Positions 9,858 through 19,715 of a DNA stretch of 64,000 nucleotides are shown here, piece after piece (position 1 is the first letter of the stretch; every line of letters begins with the position of its first letter). The notes beneath the pieces were generated by a model, which saw only the letters and a list, made by a program, of their open reading frames with translations, had not been told where the DNA came from and searched no databases. This DNA comes from JAGVIE01 sp964520905 (lineage in GTDB: Bacteria > Bacteroidota > Ignavibacteria > UBA10030 > SZUA-254), in contig CAZFQL010000004.1 in the NCBI GenBank assembly GCA_964520905.1, positions 62,001-126,000 on the forward strand, read 5' to 3'. Made by a program: the position numbers and the translations under genes.

Positions 9858-10778
9858 ATGCCGAAGGTTGCCTACATATTTCCCGGTCAAGGTTCCCAGT
9901 ATGTTGGAATGGGAAAAGATTTGTATGAACGCAGTGATAAAGCGCGCGAGTTATTCGATAAAGCCGATGCTTTGTTGGGCATCAATCTCAGCCGCATATG
10001 TTTTGACGGACCGGAGGATGCACTTAGACAAACGAAGAACACTCAGCCCGCACTATTTTTACATAGCATGGTTTTAGTAAGTATGATTAACCGAAACAAT
10101 GCCTCGATGGTTGCGGGTCATTCGCTCGGAGAATATTCTGCGCTCGTTGCTGCTGGCGCGTTGACATTCGAAGATGGACTTAGATTGGTTCGCCTCCGCG
10201 GTGAGTTGATGCAATATGCCGGTGAAAAAGAAAAGGGGACGATGGCGGCGGTCGTTGGGCTGAACACGGAAGTTGTTGAGGAAATTTGTCGGGAAGCAAG
10301 TAGTGCAGGTATCATACAATGTGCAAACTTTAATTCCCCCGGACAGATTGTTATCAGCGGTTCCGTTGAGGGCATTCATAAGGCAATGGAAATTGCTAAA
10401 GCGCGCGGCGCAAAGCTTGTCAAAGAGCTTGTGGTCAGCGGCGCCTTCCATTCTCCATTAATGAAGAGTGCGCGGGAAGGTTTGAACGCGGGGCTTGGTT
10501 CTGCGGTTATCAGGGATGCTCAAATTCCGGTATATGCGAACGTAACCGGAAAGGGCGTGCAAAAAGCAGAAGAAATTCGTACATTGCTAAACGAACAACT
10601 CACCAAACCTGTGCGCTGGGAAGAATCGATTGTTCAGATGATTGCCGATGGCGCTACGACATTCATCGAATTTGGTCCCGGCAAAGTTCTTCAAGGTTTG
10701 GTGAAACGCATCAACAATAATGTTGATGTGAAGGGTGTTGATAAATTTGATGATATTCAAAAAATAGAGCAGGTTTAA
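9858..10778 (+). CDS. fabD: Malonyl-CoA:ACP transacylase
   Basis: 306 aa. The N-terminal FPGQGSQYVGMG and the nucleophile elbow GHSLGEYSA (Ser89) identify it. His in SGAFHSPLM (about 198) completes the dyad. It loads malonyl groups on ACP for FabH and FabF, and lies 7 bp after fabH. Confidence 0.95.
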   Translation: MPKVAYIFPGQGSQYVGMGKDLYERSDKARELFDKADALLGINLSRICFDGPEDALRQTKNTQPALFLHSMVLVSMINRNNASMVAGHSLGEYSALVAAGALTFEDGLRLVRLRGELMQYAGEKEKGTMAAVVGLNTEVVEEICREASSAGIIQCANFNSPGQIVISGSVEGIHKAMEIAKARGAKLVKELVVSGAFHSPLMKSAREGLNAGLGSAVIRDAQIPVYANVTGKGVQKAEEIRTLLNEQLTKPVRWEESIVQMIADGATTFIEFGPGKVLQGLVKRINNNVDVKGVDKFDDIQKIEQV

Positions 10779-10783
10779 TATTG

Positions 10784-11530
10784 ATGGGAACTCTGACAAA
10801 CAAAGTTGCAGTTGTAACAGGAAGCGCACAGGGCATCGGGAAAGCTATAGCTATCAAGCTTGCTAATGCTGGCGCGGATGTAATCGTGGTCGACATGGAC
10901 GTAGAAGGTGTTCAGCAAACTTCGAAAGAAATCGAATCATCAGGCGTAAAGACGCTCGGCGTGAAATGCAATGTTGCCGATGCAAGCGATGTTGCAAATC
11001 TTGTTTCAAAAATACAGGAAACATTTCCAACAATCGATATCCTTGTTAATAACGCCGGAATTACGCGAGACAATCTTCTAATGAGAATGGACGAGAAGGA
11101 TTGGGATCTCGTTTTATCTGTAAACTTGAAGGGTCCATTCCTCATGACTAAAGCAATCAGCCAGGTTATGATGAGACAAAGGCGGGGGCGTATTGTCAAT
11201 GTCGCTTCTGTCGTTGGTCTGATGGGCAATGCCGGGCAGGCGAATTATGCAGCTTCAAAGGGCGGATTGGTTGCATTCACAAAATCTGTTGCCAAGGAAT
11301 TTGCCTCGCGCAATATAACTTGCAATGCTGTTGCGCCCGGATTTATCGAAACACGGATGACGGAGAAATTACAGGATAAAGTAAAAGAAAATTATATCAA
11401 AGCAATCCCTCTAAACCGATTCGGCACTGCAGACGATGTTGCCAATGCAATTTTGTTCTTGGCATCTGATGACGCGAGCTATATTACAGGACAAATAATC
11501 GGTGTGGACGGCGGTATGTTTATGAGGTAA
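10784..11530 (+). CDS. fabG: 3-oxoacyl-ACP reductase
   Basis: 248 aa from ATG 10784, with GAGCAGG about 11 bp upstream; an in-frame TTG three bases earlier is less likely. It is an SDR enzyme with TGSAQGIGKAIA (NADPH motif), NNAG, and the Ser-Tyr-Lys set in NVASVVG...YAASKGG. It ends GVDGGMFM, the FabG C-terminus. It reduces beta-ketoacyl-ACP in the cytoplasm. Confidence 0.95.
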   Translation: MGTLTNKVAVVTGSAQGIGKAIAIKLANAGADVIVVDMDVEGVQQTSKEIESSGVKTLGVKCNVADASDVANLVSKIQETFPTIDILVNNAGITRDNLLMRMDEKDWDLVLSVNLKGPFLMTKAISQVMMRQRRGRIVNVASVVGLMGNAGQANYAASKGGLVAFTKSVAKEFASRNITCNAVAPGFIETRMTEKLQDKVKENYIKAIPLNRFGTADDVANAILFLASDDASYITGQIIGVDGGMFMR

Positions 11531-11596
11531 TAGTCAGAATTTTTTAAAAAATAGCAATTCATCAAATTAAAATCAATAATATAAGGAGAAAACCTT

Positions 11597-11833
11597 ATGG
11601 CAGATGTAGAAGCAAAAGTAAAAGAGATCATAATGAATAAGCTTGGCGTAGAAGCCGCGCAAGTAACCCCGGCTGCGTCGTTCACAAACGATCTCGGCGC
11701 CGATTCACTTGATACGGTAGAATTGGTGATGGAGTTTGAGAAAGCATTTAATCTCCAGATACCCGATGAAGACGCAGAAAAAATATCGACAGTCGGTGAT
11801 GCGATAAATTATCTGTCTGCGAAAGCCAAATAA
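11597..11833 (+). CDS. acpP: Acyl carrier protein
   Basis: 78 aa acidic protein with the phosphopantetheine site GADSLDTVELVM, Ser37. A strong ribosome-binding site AAGGAG lies 8 bp upstream, in line with the high expression of ACP. The 66-bp AT-rich gap before it may hold its own promoter, but I see no clear -35/-10 pair. Confidence 0.97.
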   Translation: MADVEAKVKEIIMNKLGVEAAQVTPAASFTNDLGADSLDTVELVMEFEKAFNLQIPDEDAEKISTVGDAINYLSAKAK

Positions 11834-11900
11834 TTTAATATTTCCAGAACTCAACTTGGTTTTTCGGACTTTTTTGAGATAACGTTGATGTGGAGAAAAA

Positions 11901-13163
11901 ATGAACACAAACCATAATAATCGGCGCCGTGTTGTTGTTACGGGGATGGGTGTTGTTACGCCCATCGGATTGAGTGTGAATGAATGCTGGAATAATTCTC
12001 TATCCGGAAAAAGTGGTGTGGGAAAAATTACCTATTTCGATTCAAGCAGGTACGCTACGAAAATTGCCGCAGAATTGAAAGGATTTAATCCGTTGAATTT
12101 TATTGAGAAAAAGGAAGTCAACAGGATGGATCCTTTTACACAGTATGGAATGGCGTCGGCAGCAATGGCGATGAAAGATTCCGGGCTTAACCTGGAAAAG
12201 GTTGACAGGGATCGGGCGGGCGTTATCTTTGGCTCGGGAATCGGAGGGATGCTAACGTGGCACAACCAGATGCAGGAGTATTATGTGAGTGGCCCAGACC
12301 GCATCAGTCCGTTTTTCGTACCCATGATGATCGCCGATATAGCCGCAGGGTACATTTCAATGAAATACAAATTGAAAGGTCCGAACTACGCTACAACATC
12401 GGCTTGTGCAACATCCTCTCACGCAGTTGCCGATGCATTCATGTTAATCCAGCGTGGAGATGCCGATATAATGGTGACAGGTGGTTCTGAGGCGGCAATA
12501 ACACCGATGGGTATCGGTGGTTTTAATGCGATGAAAGCGCTCTCAACACGCAACGACGAACCCGAAAAAGCAAGCAGACCATTTGATGCCCAGAGGGATG
12601 GTTTTGTTATGGGAGAAGGCGGCGGGGTGTTGATTCTTGAAGAACTACAGCACGCTTTAAATCGCGGCGCGATAATTTATGCAGAATTAGGCGGTATTGG
12701 ACTTACTGCCGACGCTCACCATATAACCGCACCCGCACCGGGAGGCGAAGGCGCCGTGCGCTCCATGGGCTTGTGCATGAAGGACGCAGGGTTGCTTCCT
12801 TCAGAAATAGATTACATAAATGCCCACGGTACTTCAACACAATACAACGACAAAACAGAAACTCAGGCGATTAAAACCGTATTTGGCGAGCATGCGTTTA
12901 AACTTCATATAAGCTCGACGAAATCGATGACAGGTCATTTGCTTGGCGCTGCCGGAGCCATCGAATCTATCTTTACAATCCTTGCGATAAAGAATAATAT
13001 GCTGCCTCCGACGATCAATTATGAATTCCCGGATCCGGAGTGCGACCTGAATTATGTTCCGAATAAACCGATTTCCAAAACTGTAAATGCTGCAATCAGC
13101 AACACGTTTGGGTTTGGCGGACACAACGCATCGATATTGTTCAAGAAATTCAAAGAGAATTGA
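11901..13163 (+). CDS. fabF: 3-oxoacyl-ACP synthase II
   Basis: 420 aa KAS II. Catalytic residues: Cys169 in TSACATSSHA, His in NAHGTSTQYND (about 310) and His in KSMTGHLLGAAG (about 347). It elongates acyl-ACP with malonyl-ACP. It keeps the usual acpP-fabF-rnc order found in many bacteria. Confidence 0.96.
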   Translation: MNTNHNNRRRVVVTGMGVVTPIGLSVNECWNNSLSGKSGVGKITYFDSSRYATKIAAELKGFNPLNFIEKKEVNRMDPFTQYGMASAAMAMKDSGLNLEKVDRDRAGVIFGSGIGGMLTWHNQMQEYYVSGPDRISPFFVPMMIADIAAGYISMKYKLKGPNYATTSACATSSHAVADAFMLIQRGDADIMVTGGSEAAITPMGIGGFNAMKALSTRNDEPEKASRPFDAQRDGFVMGEGGGVLILEELQHALNRGAIIYAELGGIGLTADAHHITAPAPGGEGAVRSMGLCMKDAGLLPSEIDYINAHGTSTQYNDKTETQAIKTVFGEHAFKLHISSTKSMTGHLLGAAGAIESIFTILAIKNNMLPPTINYEFPDPECDLNYVPNKPISKTVNAAISNTFGFGGHNASILFKKFKEN

Positions 13164-13175
13164 TGTTGTTAAGAT

Positions 13176-13952
13176 ATGAAAATCCTGCGCCATTTCTTAT
13201 TAAGGTTAAGTAAACTAATTGGCGCGCATCCGGAAGAATTTTTCGGAGAAATAGATTTTAACAAACTCGAAAATACTCTCCACTACTCCATTCGCAACAA
13301 ACAATTTTTCCGGGAGGCGTTATTCCACCGTTCCTATCTTCAAGTCAGCGATGACAAAACCGCGATTTCCAATGAACGTCTTGAGTTCCTTGGCGATTCC
13401 GTTTTGAATCTTGTGGTCGGCGAGTATCTTTATCATCGCGAACCAAACGCAGAAGAAGGAGAATTAACAAAAGTGCGATCTCGTTTTGTTAACCGTAAGG
13501 CGGCAAGCATCTATGCTCACAACTTACAGCTTATGGAGTTCATTCTCGTAAGCCCCCCTACGATGCAAATTCTCGGAAGGGGTATGGAAACAATACTTTC
13601 AGACGCATTTGAGGCAATCGTCGGCGCTATTTATCTTGACGGCGGATATGAACAGGCGAAGCTATTCATAGAACGCTGCGTTGCTTCTGCCATAGAAAGT
13701 AGGGCATTGAAATTGGACGATGAAAATTTTAAAAGCCAACTGCTGGAGCAGTCTCAGGCGAGCAGTCTTGGTGTTCCACGCTATGTCACCATAAATGAAG
13801 CTGGTCCCGATCATGATCGCACATTTACAGTCGAAGTTTTAATAGGTAAAAACTCTTACGGCACGGGTACAGGTAAGAATAAAAAAGATGCCGAGCAGGC
13901 GGCGGCTGAGAAAGCATTAAAACAATTCCATAATAACGAAGGTGTAGAATGA
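13176..13952 (+). CDS. rnc: Ribonuclease III
   Basis: 258 aa. The RNase III signature NERLEFLGDSVLNLVV lies near residues 66-81, with the second acidic cluster DAFEAIVGAIYLDGG (about 147). A C-terminal double-stranded-RNA-binding domain ends in KNKKDAEQAAAEKAL. It processes rRNA precursors. The N-terminus is about 30 residues longer than the E. coli enzyme. Confidence 0.95.
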   Translation: MKILRHFLLRLSKLIGAHPEEFFGEIDFNKLENTLHYSIRNKQFFREALFHRSYLQVSDDKTAISNERLEFLGDSVLNLVVGEYLYHREPNAEEGELTKVRSRFVNRKAASIYAHNLQLMEFILVSPPTMQILGRGMETILSDAFEAIVGAIYLDGGYEQAKLFIERCVASAIESRALKLDDENFKSQLLEQSQASSLGVPRYVTINEAGPDHDRTFTVEVLIGKNSYGTGTGKNKKDAEQAAAEKALKQFHNNEGVE

Positions 13953-14362
13953 AGTCGTTAAGCGATAATGATATTAGATGTATCCTTGAAGAATCAAAGA
14001 CAATAGCTATAGTCGGAGCTTCCGCTAAACCCGATAGAGATAGCTACATGATCATGCAATTTCTACAACAGCACGGTTATAATGTTGTTCCTGTTAATCC
14101 GGTATATAAAGAAATTGCAGGTCTAAAATGCTACTCAGGTTTGCGTGATATTCCGGAGAAAATAGATATAGTAGATATATTTAGAAAATCGGAAGATGTT
14201 TTACCAATAGTCAATGACGCGATTGCTGTAAACGCCAAGACTGTTTGGATGCAGTTGGGAGTTGTAAATGAAGATGCGGCGCAGGCAGCATCCATGGCAG
14301 GCATAAATGTTATAATGAATCGTTGTATAAAAATCGATTTTATCAGGCTTATCTCCCGCTGA
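13949..14362 (+). CDS. CoA-binding Rossmann protein (YccU family)
   Basis: 137 aa, ATGA overlap with rnc. The N-terminal IAIVGASAKPDRDSYMIMQF and VVPVNPVYKEI are the CoA-binding-domain signature of the YccU/succinyl-CoA-synthetase-alpha-like small proteins. The biochemical role is not established for the family; operon linkage with rnc gives no further hint. Confidence 0.8.
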   Translation: MKSLSDNDIRCILEESKTIAIVGASAKPDRDSYMIMQFLQQHGYNVVPVNPVYKEIAGLKCYSGLRDIPEKIDIVDIFRKSEDVLPIVNDAIAVNAKTVWMQLGVVNEDAAQAASMAGINVIMNRCIKIDFIRLISR

Positions 14363-14367
14363 TGTGA

Positions 14368-15705
14368 ATGAAGACCATCATTGTACTCCCAGTTATTATT
14401 TTCTTGTTTTGTTATTCTCCGGGCTTCAGCCAGGATTCACAAATTTTACAAGATTCTACCGTTACTGCTTCCGATACTATCCTCGTGGTTGATACCATTG
14501 TAATCGTAGGAAATAAACATACCAAAGGTTTTGTAATCATTCGTGAGATGTCGCTGCAGCGCGGTACGCAAATCACGAAAGAACTTCTTCAGTACGATCA
14601 GGAACGTATCTACAGTCTCGGCTTGTTTAACCGCGTTCAACTCCACGTCGCAGTAACTTCAAACGGATATGCGGACATTATTGTCGAGGTGAGTGAGCGT
14701 TGGTTCATATTCCCCTTTCCGATAGTCGGCGTTAAGGACAGAGACTGGGATAAATTATATTACGGGATTGGATTGCTACATGCAAATTTTCGGGGGCGAA
14801 ACGAAAAACTATTCGGCACGGTCGTGCTTGGCTACGATCCATCCGCATCCCTTTCATACCGAAATCCTTTTCTTAGCATAGATGGCTCATACATTCTCGA
14901 TACACGCATAGCTTATAATAAGGTTCGGAACAAGAGCATTCAGACATCAAGCGGATCTGATAATTTTAATGAAAAGCATTTTTCATTTTCATTCAGCATT
15001 GGCAAACGCATCGGCATTAAACATACATTCTGGGTAACAACAGGGTATGAAGTTATTGACGTTTCTGAATATAAACAGGGAAGAACAAACTCATCTACCG
15101 GTAGGGATAAATATCCTATACTCGGTTTGAGTTATGCGTACGATACGCGCGATCTATACGAGTATCCATCCTACGGCACGCTTGTAAAAGCGTCTATCTA
15201 CAAATATGGCATCCCCTCCGGTAATGTAGATATTATTCGTTACGGCGCCGATTTTCGTCGTTATATACCGCTCGGATTAGATTTTGTTCTGACAGCCAGA
15301 ACATTTGCCGACATAGTCGCCGCCGGACCAACGGCGAGTTATCACCATGTGTTCTTCGGTTACAACGAAAGAGTACGAGGGCACTTCAGAGAAGTGATAG
15401 AAGGAGAAAATCTTTTAGGCGTTTCTACTGAATTACATTATCCGCTGATCAAACCGATTTATTTTAAATTTGATTTTTTGCCGGCAGAGTTCAGCATTCT
15501 AAAATTTGGAGTTGGTGCGGCTGCTTTTGCCGACGCCGGAACAGCATGGTTTCGCCATCAACCGGTTGCGATTAATTTGTTTGCCAAGGGGTACGGCTTT
15601 GGCGTTCACTTTATCCTTCCTTATAGCTGGATCCTTCGAGCTGATTATGCCTGGAATGAAGTCCGGCGCGGTGAATTTATCATCGACTTAGGATCATCGT
15701 TTTGA
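14368..15705 (+). CDS. Omp85/BamA-like outer membrane protein with a single POTRA
   Basis: 445 aa. Signal peptide 1-22, then one POTRA-like domain (IVGNKHTKGFVIIREMSLQRG, residues about 48-115), then a surface-antigen barrel ending Asp-Leu-Gly-Ser-Ser-Phe. One POTRA plus a short barrel differs from BamA (five POTRA) and resembles the small Omp85 proteins (TamA-like or two-partner-secretion-like) found in this lineage. The arched strand motif FFGYNERVRG is present (VRG of the L6 loop, compare VRGY/F). It is expected to insert or export an unknown substrate. Confidence 0.8.
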   Translation: MKTIIVLPVIIFLFCYSPGFSQDSQILQDSTVTASDTILVVDTIVIVGNKHTKGFVIIREMSLQRGTQITKELLQYDQERIYSLGLFNRVQLHVAVTSNGYADIIVEVSERWFIFPFPIVGVKDRDWDKLYYGIGLLHANFRGRNEKLFGTVVLGYDPSASLSYRNPFLSIDGSYILDTRIAYNKVRNKSIQTSSGSDNFNEKHFSFSFSIGKRIGIKHTFWVTTGYEVIDVSEYKQGRTNSSTGRDKYPILGLSYAYDTRDLYEYPSYGTLVKASIYKYGIPSGNVDIIRYGADFRRYIPLGLDFVLTARTFADIVAAGPTASYHHVFFGYNERVRGHFREVIEGENLLGVSTELHYPLIKPIYFKFDFLPAEFSILKFGVGAAAFADAGTAWFRHQPVAINLFAKGYGFGVHFILPYSWILRADYAWNEVRRGEFIIDLGSSF

Positions 15706-15796
15706 GTTAACCTTACTAAGCATTATATTGCTTCATATTAGAGTGACGCAATAAAACTTATTTTTTACTTTTGCGTTTTTTATTTATCATGGGCAT

Positions 15797-16513
15797 ATGG
15801 ATTATTTCTACACACAACCGGAAAAAATCGCAACTGCTTCTCTCATAATAGATGGTGACGAGTTTACTCATCTAACGCACGTCATGCGTAAAAGAGTAGG
15901 CGATACCATTCGCATAGTAGATGGCTTGGGAACTGCGCATGATGCCGTGATAAAAGAAATAACAAAAAAAACAGCAACTGCCGCAATTCTTAAAACCTAT
16001 AAGAACCACAATGAACACGCCGTAGCTTTAACTTTGGCAGTAGGAATCTTAAAAAATCCATCCAGATTCGATTTTTTGGTTGAAAAGGTTACCGAGCTTG
16101 GCGTTAAAGAAATAGTACCGCTTCAGAGCGAACGAACTATATCGGAGCGAGTTAAAATAGACAGATGGCAAAAGTTGGCGCTGGCAGCAATGAAGCAAGC
16201 AGGGAGGTCGCATCTTCCGGCTGTGAGAGAGATGACAACCTTAGATGAATTCCTTAATAGCATAAATTCGTTCGATCTCAGTGTAGTTGCACACGAAAAG
16301 CCGTATCGCAATTCCCTAATAGGAAATAGGGAGCTAACGACAAATTCACATTCGATTGCCGTTATCATTGGACCCGAGGGGGGATTCAGCGACGAGGAAG
16401 TTGAAAGTTGCGTTAATGCCGGATGCAGATCACTTTACTTAGGCGAGCGACGTTTAAGAACTGAGACAGCCGCAATTGCTACCGCAGCGATGTTCGTTCT
16501 TCCTGCGTTATAG
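15797..16513 (+). CDS. rsmE: 16S rRNA m3U1498 methyltransferase
   Basis: 238 aa. SPOUT methyltransferase with the C-terminal knot motif IIGPEGGFSDEEV (about 189-202) followed by LGERRLRTETAA. The N-terminal PUA-like part has the HLTHVMRKRVGD segment. It methylates U1498 of 16S rRNA. A strong terminator follows at 16544. Confidence 0.95.
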   Translation: MDYFYTQPEKIATASLIIDGDEFTHLTHVMRKRVGDTIRIVDGLGTAHDAVIKEITKKTATAAILKTYKNHNEHAVALTLAVGILKNPSRFDFLVEKVTELGVKEIVPLQSERTISERVKIDRWQKLALAAMKQAGRSHLPAVREMTTLDEFLNSINSFDLSVVAHEKPYRNSLIGNRELTTNSHSIAVIIGPEGGFSDEEVESCVNAGCRSLYLGERRLRTETAAIATAAMFVLPAL

Positions 16514-16543
16514 AGTTTATAAAATATTCAACCAAATACAAAA

Positions 16544-16573
16544 GCAGGTATAAAATACCTGCCATTTATTTTT
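16544..16573 (+). terminator. Rho-independent terminator between convergent rsmE and fchA
   Basis: Stem GCAGGTA (16544-16550) pairs with TACCTGC (16556-16562) around a 5-base loop, followed by CATTTATTTTT. It lies 30 bp after rsmE and directly before the end of the opposite gene, so it could serve both strands. Confidence 0.75.
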
Positions 16574-16589
16574 AATGTAAAAATATCTG

Positions 16590-17222
16590 TTATGAGGGAT
16601 TGATCTTAGCTCTCACAATCTGCATGATTTCTTCCGCTTGTATTCTGCAAGTTCGCTGTAGAGATACTACTTCATCCGTTCGCCATCCGACGAATTCCTG
16701 ATCGGTAATACTGTTAAGATTGATTTGAACGTTGAGCGCCGCGCCTTCTGCCGAGGCGTGAAGCATAAGCGCGCTTACACCGGCATCGCTGATAGAATTT
16801 GCGTTGCCCTTTTCTGCGACAATTTTTGCAAGAGCTAATCCGTCAACGACATGCTTCATAACTCTAAGCGGAACGAGCGCGGCTTCCTTTGTCGCCGCCT
16901 GGATTGCCGCAGTTCGTAATGCTTTTTGATTTTCCGACTCTTTTGGAAGTCCGAACGCTTCCATAACTTTATTAAATGCGTCTGTGTCTTGATCAATAAG
17001 GGTTGTAAATGTTCTTCTCAGTTCTTCGGATTTAAGAACGATGCTTTTCATCTCGTGTTCGACATCGATGTATTTTTTCTTGCCTATAGTCAGATTACAA
17101 ACCATAGATGTTAATGCCGCGCCCAGCGATCCGGCAAGAGCGGCAACACTGCCGCCGCCCGGCGCCGGAGAATTAGATGCAAGCTCATCAATAAATTTTG
17201 TTACCGTTTTTTCTGTCAACAT
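16590..17222 (-). CDS. fchA: Formiminotransferase-cyclodeaminase family protein / methenyl-THF cyclohydrolase
   Basis: 210 aa. The N-terminal SPAPGGGSVAALAGSLGAAL is the signature of the cyclodeaminase (FTCD C-terminal) family. It removes ammonia from formimino-THF, or opens methenyl-THF, to feed one-carbon units to folate. It lies just downstream of glutamate formimidoyltransferase, the partner that produces formimino-THF, so the cyclodeaminase role in histidine degradation is the natural reading. Confidence 0.88.
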   Translation of the reverse strand: MLTEKTVTKFIDELASNSPAPGGGSVAALAGSLGAALTSMVCNLTIGKKKYIDVEHEMKSIVLKSEELRRTFTTLIDQDTDAFNKVMEAFGLPKESENQKALRTAAIQAATKEAALVPLRVMKHVVDGLALAKIVAEKGNANSISDAGVSALMLHASAEGAALNVQINLNSITDQEFVGWRTDEVVSLQRTCRIQAEEIMQIVRAKINPS

Positions 17223-17259
17223 AAATATATCTCCTGTTTTTCTAAGAATGATATTGCAT

Positions 17260-17297
17260 CCCTCTCCATCTTGAGAGAGGGATTATAGGGTGAGGGT
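17260..17297. repeat. REP-like palindrome abutting the ftcD stop codon
   Basis: CCCTCTC / GAGAGGG hairpin followed by GATTATAGGGTGAGGGT. On the minus strand the element begins ACCCTCACCC and its first A is the last base of the ftcD TGA stop. The same tail occurs at 31075-31138 and, in variant form, at 49391-49462. Confidence 0.7.
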
Positions 17298-18298
17298 CAA
17301 AGCATGTATTCAATTATTTTCTTTTTTGGATCAAATCGTTCAAGCTGGCTCAAACCCAATACCTCAACAGCGCGCGCGATATACTGTTCCTCTTTGACGT
17401 TCGGGACGTTGCCGACATAAAATTTTCCGGCAATTACAAGCGCCTCTTTAGGAATAAGCCCAACGACCTCACTGCCCGTAACATTAAGCCCAAGCTTCTG
17501 GGCTTCTCTTTTTACTTCTTCAAATGCTATGTGGGGAGGCGTTACGTTAAAGTTGGTGAGATTAATTGAGACCTGTGCGATATCGAAGCGCTCGAGCATT
17601 ACTCCCATCGCCTTAACCGATTTCAGTGAGCCGGGAACCTTCACGCTCTTACCGGATGAGTCTTTCATGCTTCGTCCGCTTTCACGAATTCGGAGCGCGA
17701 TTTCATGAGCAAGATCTTTGTTGTTGGTCGTTAGGTTTACGTTGTACGCGATGAGGAATACGCGCGCACCCGTTACAGTTGCGCCCGATTTTGAATTGAA
17801 ATCGGGGGCTCCGTAATCGGGACGCCAAGCCGGGTCTTTGAGTTTCTCAGCCAGTCCTTCATACTCACCTTTCCTGATATTGGAAAGATTCTGCCGCTCC
17901 GGGATCCGGGCGGCTTCTTCATACAGATAGATAGGGATGTGCAGCTCTTCTGCGGCTCGCTTGCCAAATTCATTTGAAAGGCGCACACAGTCTTCCATTG
18001 TTACGCCTGAAATTGGAATGAACGGTACCACGTCGGTTGCGCCGAGCCGCGGATGTTCGCCTTTGTGCTTGGTCATATCGATTAATTCGGCGGCTGTTTT
18101 AGTCGATTGGAAAGCTGCTTCCCTGACTGAGTCCGGGTCGCCTACAAATGTCACCACACACCGATTGTAATCTTTGTCGGGTTCAACACTTAGGAGCTTA
18201 ACGTTATTGACTTGTTTGATGCTCTCGGCGATAGCGTCGATAACTTTTTGGTCTCTTCCTTCGCTGAAGTTCGGAACACATTCTACCAGTTTAGTCAT
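17297..18298 (-). CDS. ftcD: Glutamate formimidoyltransferase
   Basis: 333 aa. It transfers the formimino group of N-formimino-glutamate (from histidine) to tetrahydrofolate. Family features: VECVPNFSEGRD at the N-terminus (residues 4-15), the KGEHPRLGATDVVPFIP loop (about 78-94, with the catalytic His) and EAARIPERQNL. This is the stand-alone transferase form, with the deaminase as a separate gene 74 bp downstream. ATG start just after hutI. Confidence 0.93.
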   Translation of the reverse strand: MTKLVECVPNFSEGRDQKVIDAIAESIKQVNNVKLLSVEPDKDYNRCVVTFVGDPDSVREAAFQSTKTAAELIDMTKHKGEHPRLGATDVVPFIPISGVTMEDCVRLSNEFGKRAAEELHIPIYLYEEAARIPERQNLSNIRKGEYEGLAEKLKDPAWRPDYGAPDFNSKSGATVTGARVFLIAYNVNLTTNNKDLAHEIALRIRESGRSMKDSSGKSVKVPGSLKSVKAMGVMLERFDIAQVSINLTNFNVTPPHIAFEEVKREAQKLGLNVTGSEVVGLIPKEALVIAGKFYVGNVPNVKEEQYIARAVEVLGLSQLERFDPKKKIIEYML

Positions 18299-18341
18299 AT
18301 TCTTTCAATTAAAAATTTAAAATGCAGAATTAAAAACATTA

Positions 18342-19586
18342 TCAGAATTCCAACACAACTCCGTCTTTCACAACTTTTTCCATATGGTTCTCGCCGAAAT
18401 GGTACGGGAGGAATTTATAATTTGGTATATCCAGTACTATCATGTCGGCTTTCTTGCCGACATCTATACTGCCGATCTCGTTTGACAGATTTAATGCCGC
18501 CGCAGCGTTTAGCGTTGATGCAGTGATAACTTCTTCCGGCGACATCTTCATTTGTGCGCATGCGATAGTCATCATCATCGGCATACTGTACGACATGCAG
18601 GAACCGGGATTAAAATCCGTGGCAATTGCAACCGGAACGCCTGCATCGATCATCTTTCTTGCCGGCGCGTGCGGATGATTCAGGAAGAATGATACGCCAG
18701 GCAACAAAACACCGACAACCTTTGCTTCAGCGAGCGCTTTAATGCCTGCATCGCTGATATTCTCAAGATGGTCAGCCGAGACAGCTTTTATTTCAGCGGC
18801 AAGCTCTGAACCGCCGCAGGAAGTAAGCTCATCGGCATGAAGTTTGGGCAGAAGCCCCGCGTTCTTAGCGGCGGAAAAAATAATGCGGCAATCTTCCGGC
18901 TCGAAATAAGATTTCTCGCAGAAGACATCGCAAAACTTTGCCAGATGTTTTTTACCGATGTAGGGAATCATCTTCGAGGTTATTAAATCGACATATTCTT
19001 TTTTCCGGGATCCAAATTCAAGAGGCACGGCGTGGGCACCGAGAAATGTCGGGATAATTGAAATTACCTCCTCTTCATTCAGCTCGGTGATAGCTTCAAG
19101 CATTTTGATTTCGTTGTCAGCGTCTAAGCCGTACCCGCTTTTAATTTCAACAGTCGTGGTGCCGCTGCGCAGAAGGGAGTTTAAATATTTTCGGGCAAAT
19201 TTCTTTAAATCTTTTTTCGGAGTGGTGCGAACATGCTGAACTGTGCTTAGAATCCCACCCCCACGAGATGCGATTTCCTGATAGGTCGCGCCTGCGCTTC
19301 GCATAGCGAATTCATTCTCACGGCTGCCCGCGAATACTAAATGTGTATGCGCGTCGACGAAGCCGGGCATGACGACTTTGTTCATGCAGTCCAGGACATC
19401 GGCTTCCTTGATACTCGACATTGAAAGCTCTTCCATCTTGCCTATCCACTGTATCTTATTGCCCTCGATAAGTACAGCCGCGTTCTCGATGATGCCGAGG
19501 TTTTGCATCTCCTTGCCGAGTTTGACGGGACGATTTTGAGACGCAACCGTGATTAATTGTTTAATATTGATAAGCGCGAGATTCAA
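18342..19586 (-). CDS. hutI: Imidazolonepropionase
   Basis: 414 aa from a TTG start. It hydrolyses imidazolone-propionate to formimino-glutamate, the step before FtcD. Amidohydrolase metal motifs are visible: VDAHTHLVFAG, LHADEL, SADHLE and ATDFNPGS (metal-ligand Asp). It is the first gene of the hutI-ftcD-fchA run with a promoter-like sequence 43 bp upstream. hutH and hutU are not in the window. Confidence 0.93.
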   Translation of the reverse strand: MNLALINIKQLITVASQNRPVKLGKEMQNLGIIENAAVLIEGNKIQWIGKMEELSMSSIKEADVLDCMNKVVMPGFVDAHTHLVFAGSRENEFAMRSAGATYQEIASRGGGILSTVQHVRTTPKKDLKKFARKYLNSLLRSGTTTVEIKSGYGLDADNEIKMLEAITELNEEEVISIIPTFLGAHAVPLEFGSRKKEYVDLITSKMIPYIGKKHLAKFCDVFCEKSYFEPEDCRIIFSAAKNAGLLPKLHADELTSCGGSELAAEIKAVSADHLENISDAGIKALAEAKVVGVLLPGVSFFLNHPHAPARKMIDAGVPVAIATDFNPGSCMSYSMPMMMTIACAQMKMSPEEVITASTLNAAAALNLSNEIGSIDVGKKADMIVLDIPNYKFLPYHFGENHMEKVVKDGVVLEF

Positions 19587-19628
19587 TTTAATTGCCGATT
19601 TTGAGGGATAACGATATTAATGTTATCA

Positions 19629-19657
19629 AAGATACTGAAAAAGTTTACCTTTTTCAA
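19629..19657 (-). promoter_or_regulatory. Probable promoter of the hut genes
   Basis: On the minus strand TTGAAA (19657-19652), a 17-bp spacer and TATCTT (19634-19629) precede the hutI start by 43 bp. No clear HutC or CggR-like operator was seen. Confidence 0.45.
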
Positions 19658-19715
19658 TTGGGTTGACGAAGATAGCGGGCAAGAGTTTATACAGCGCGGC
19701 TACAAAAAAACACCG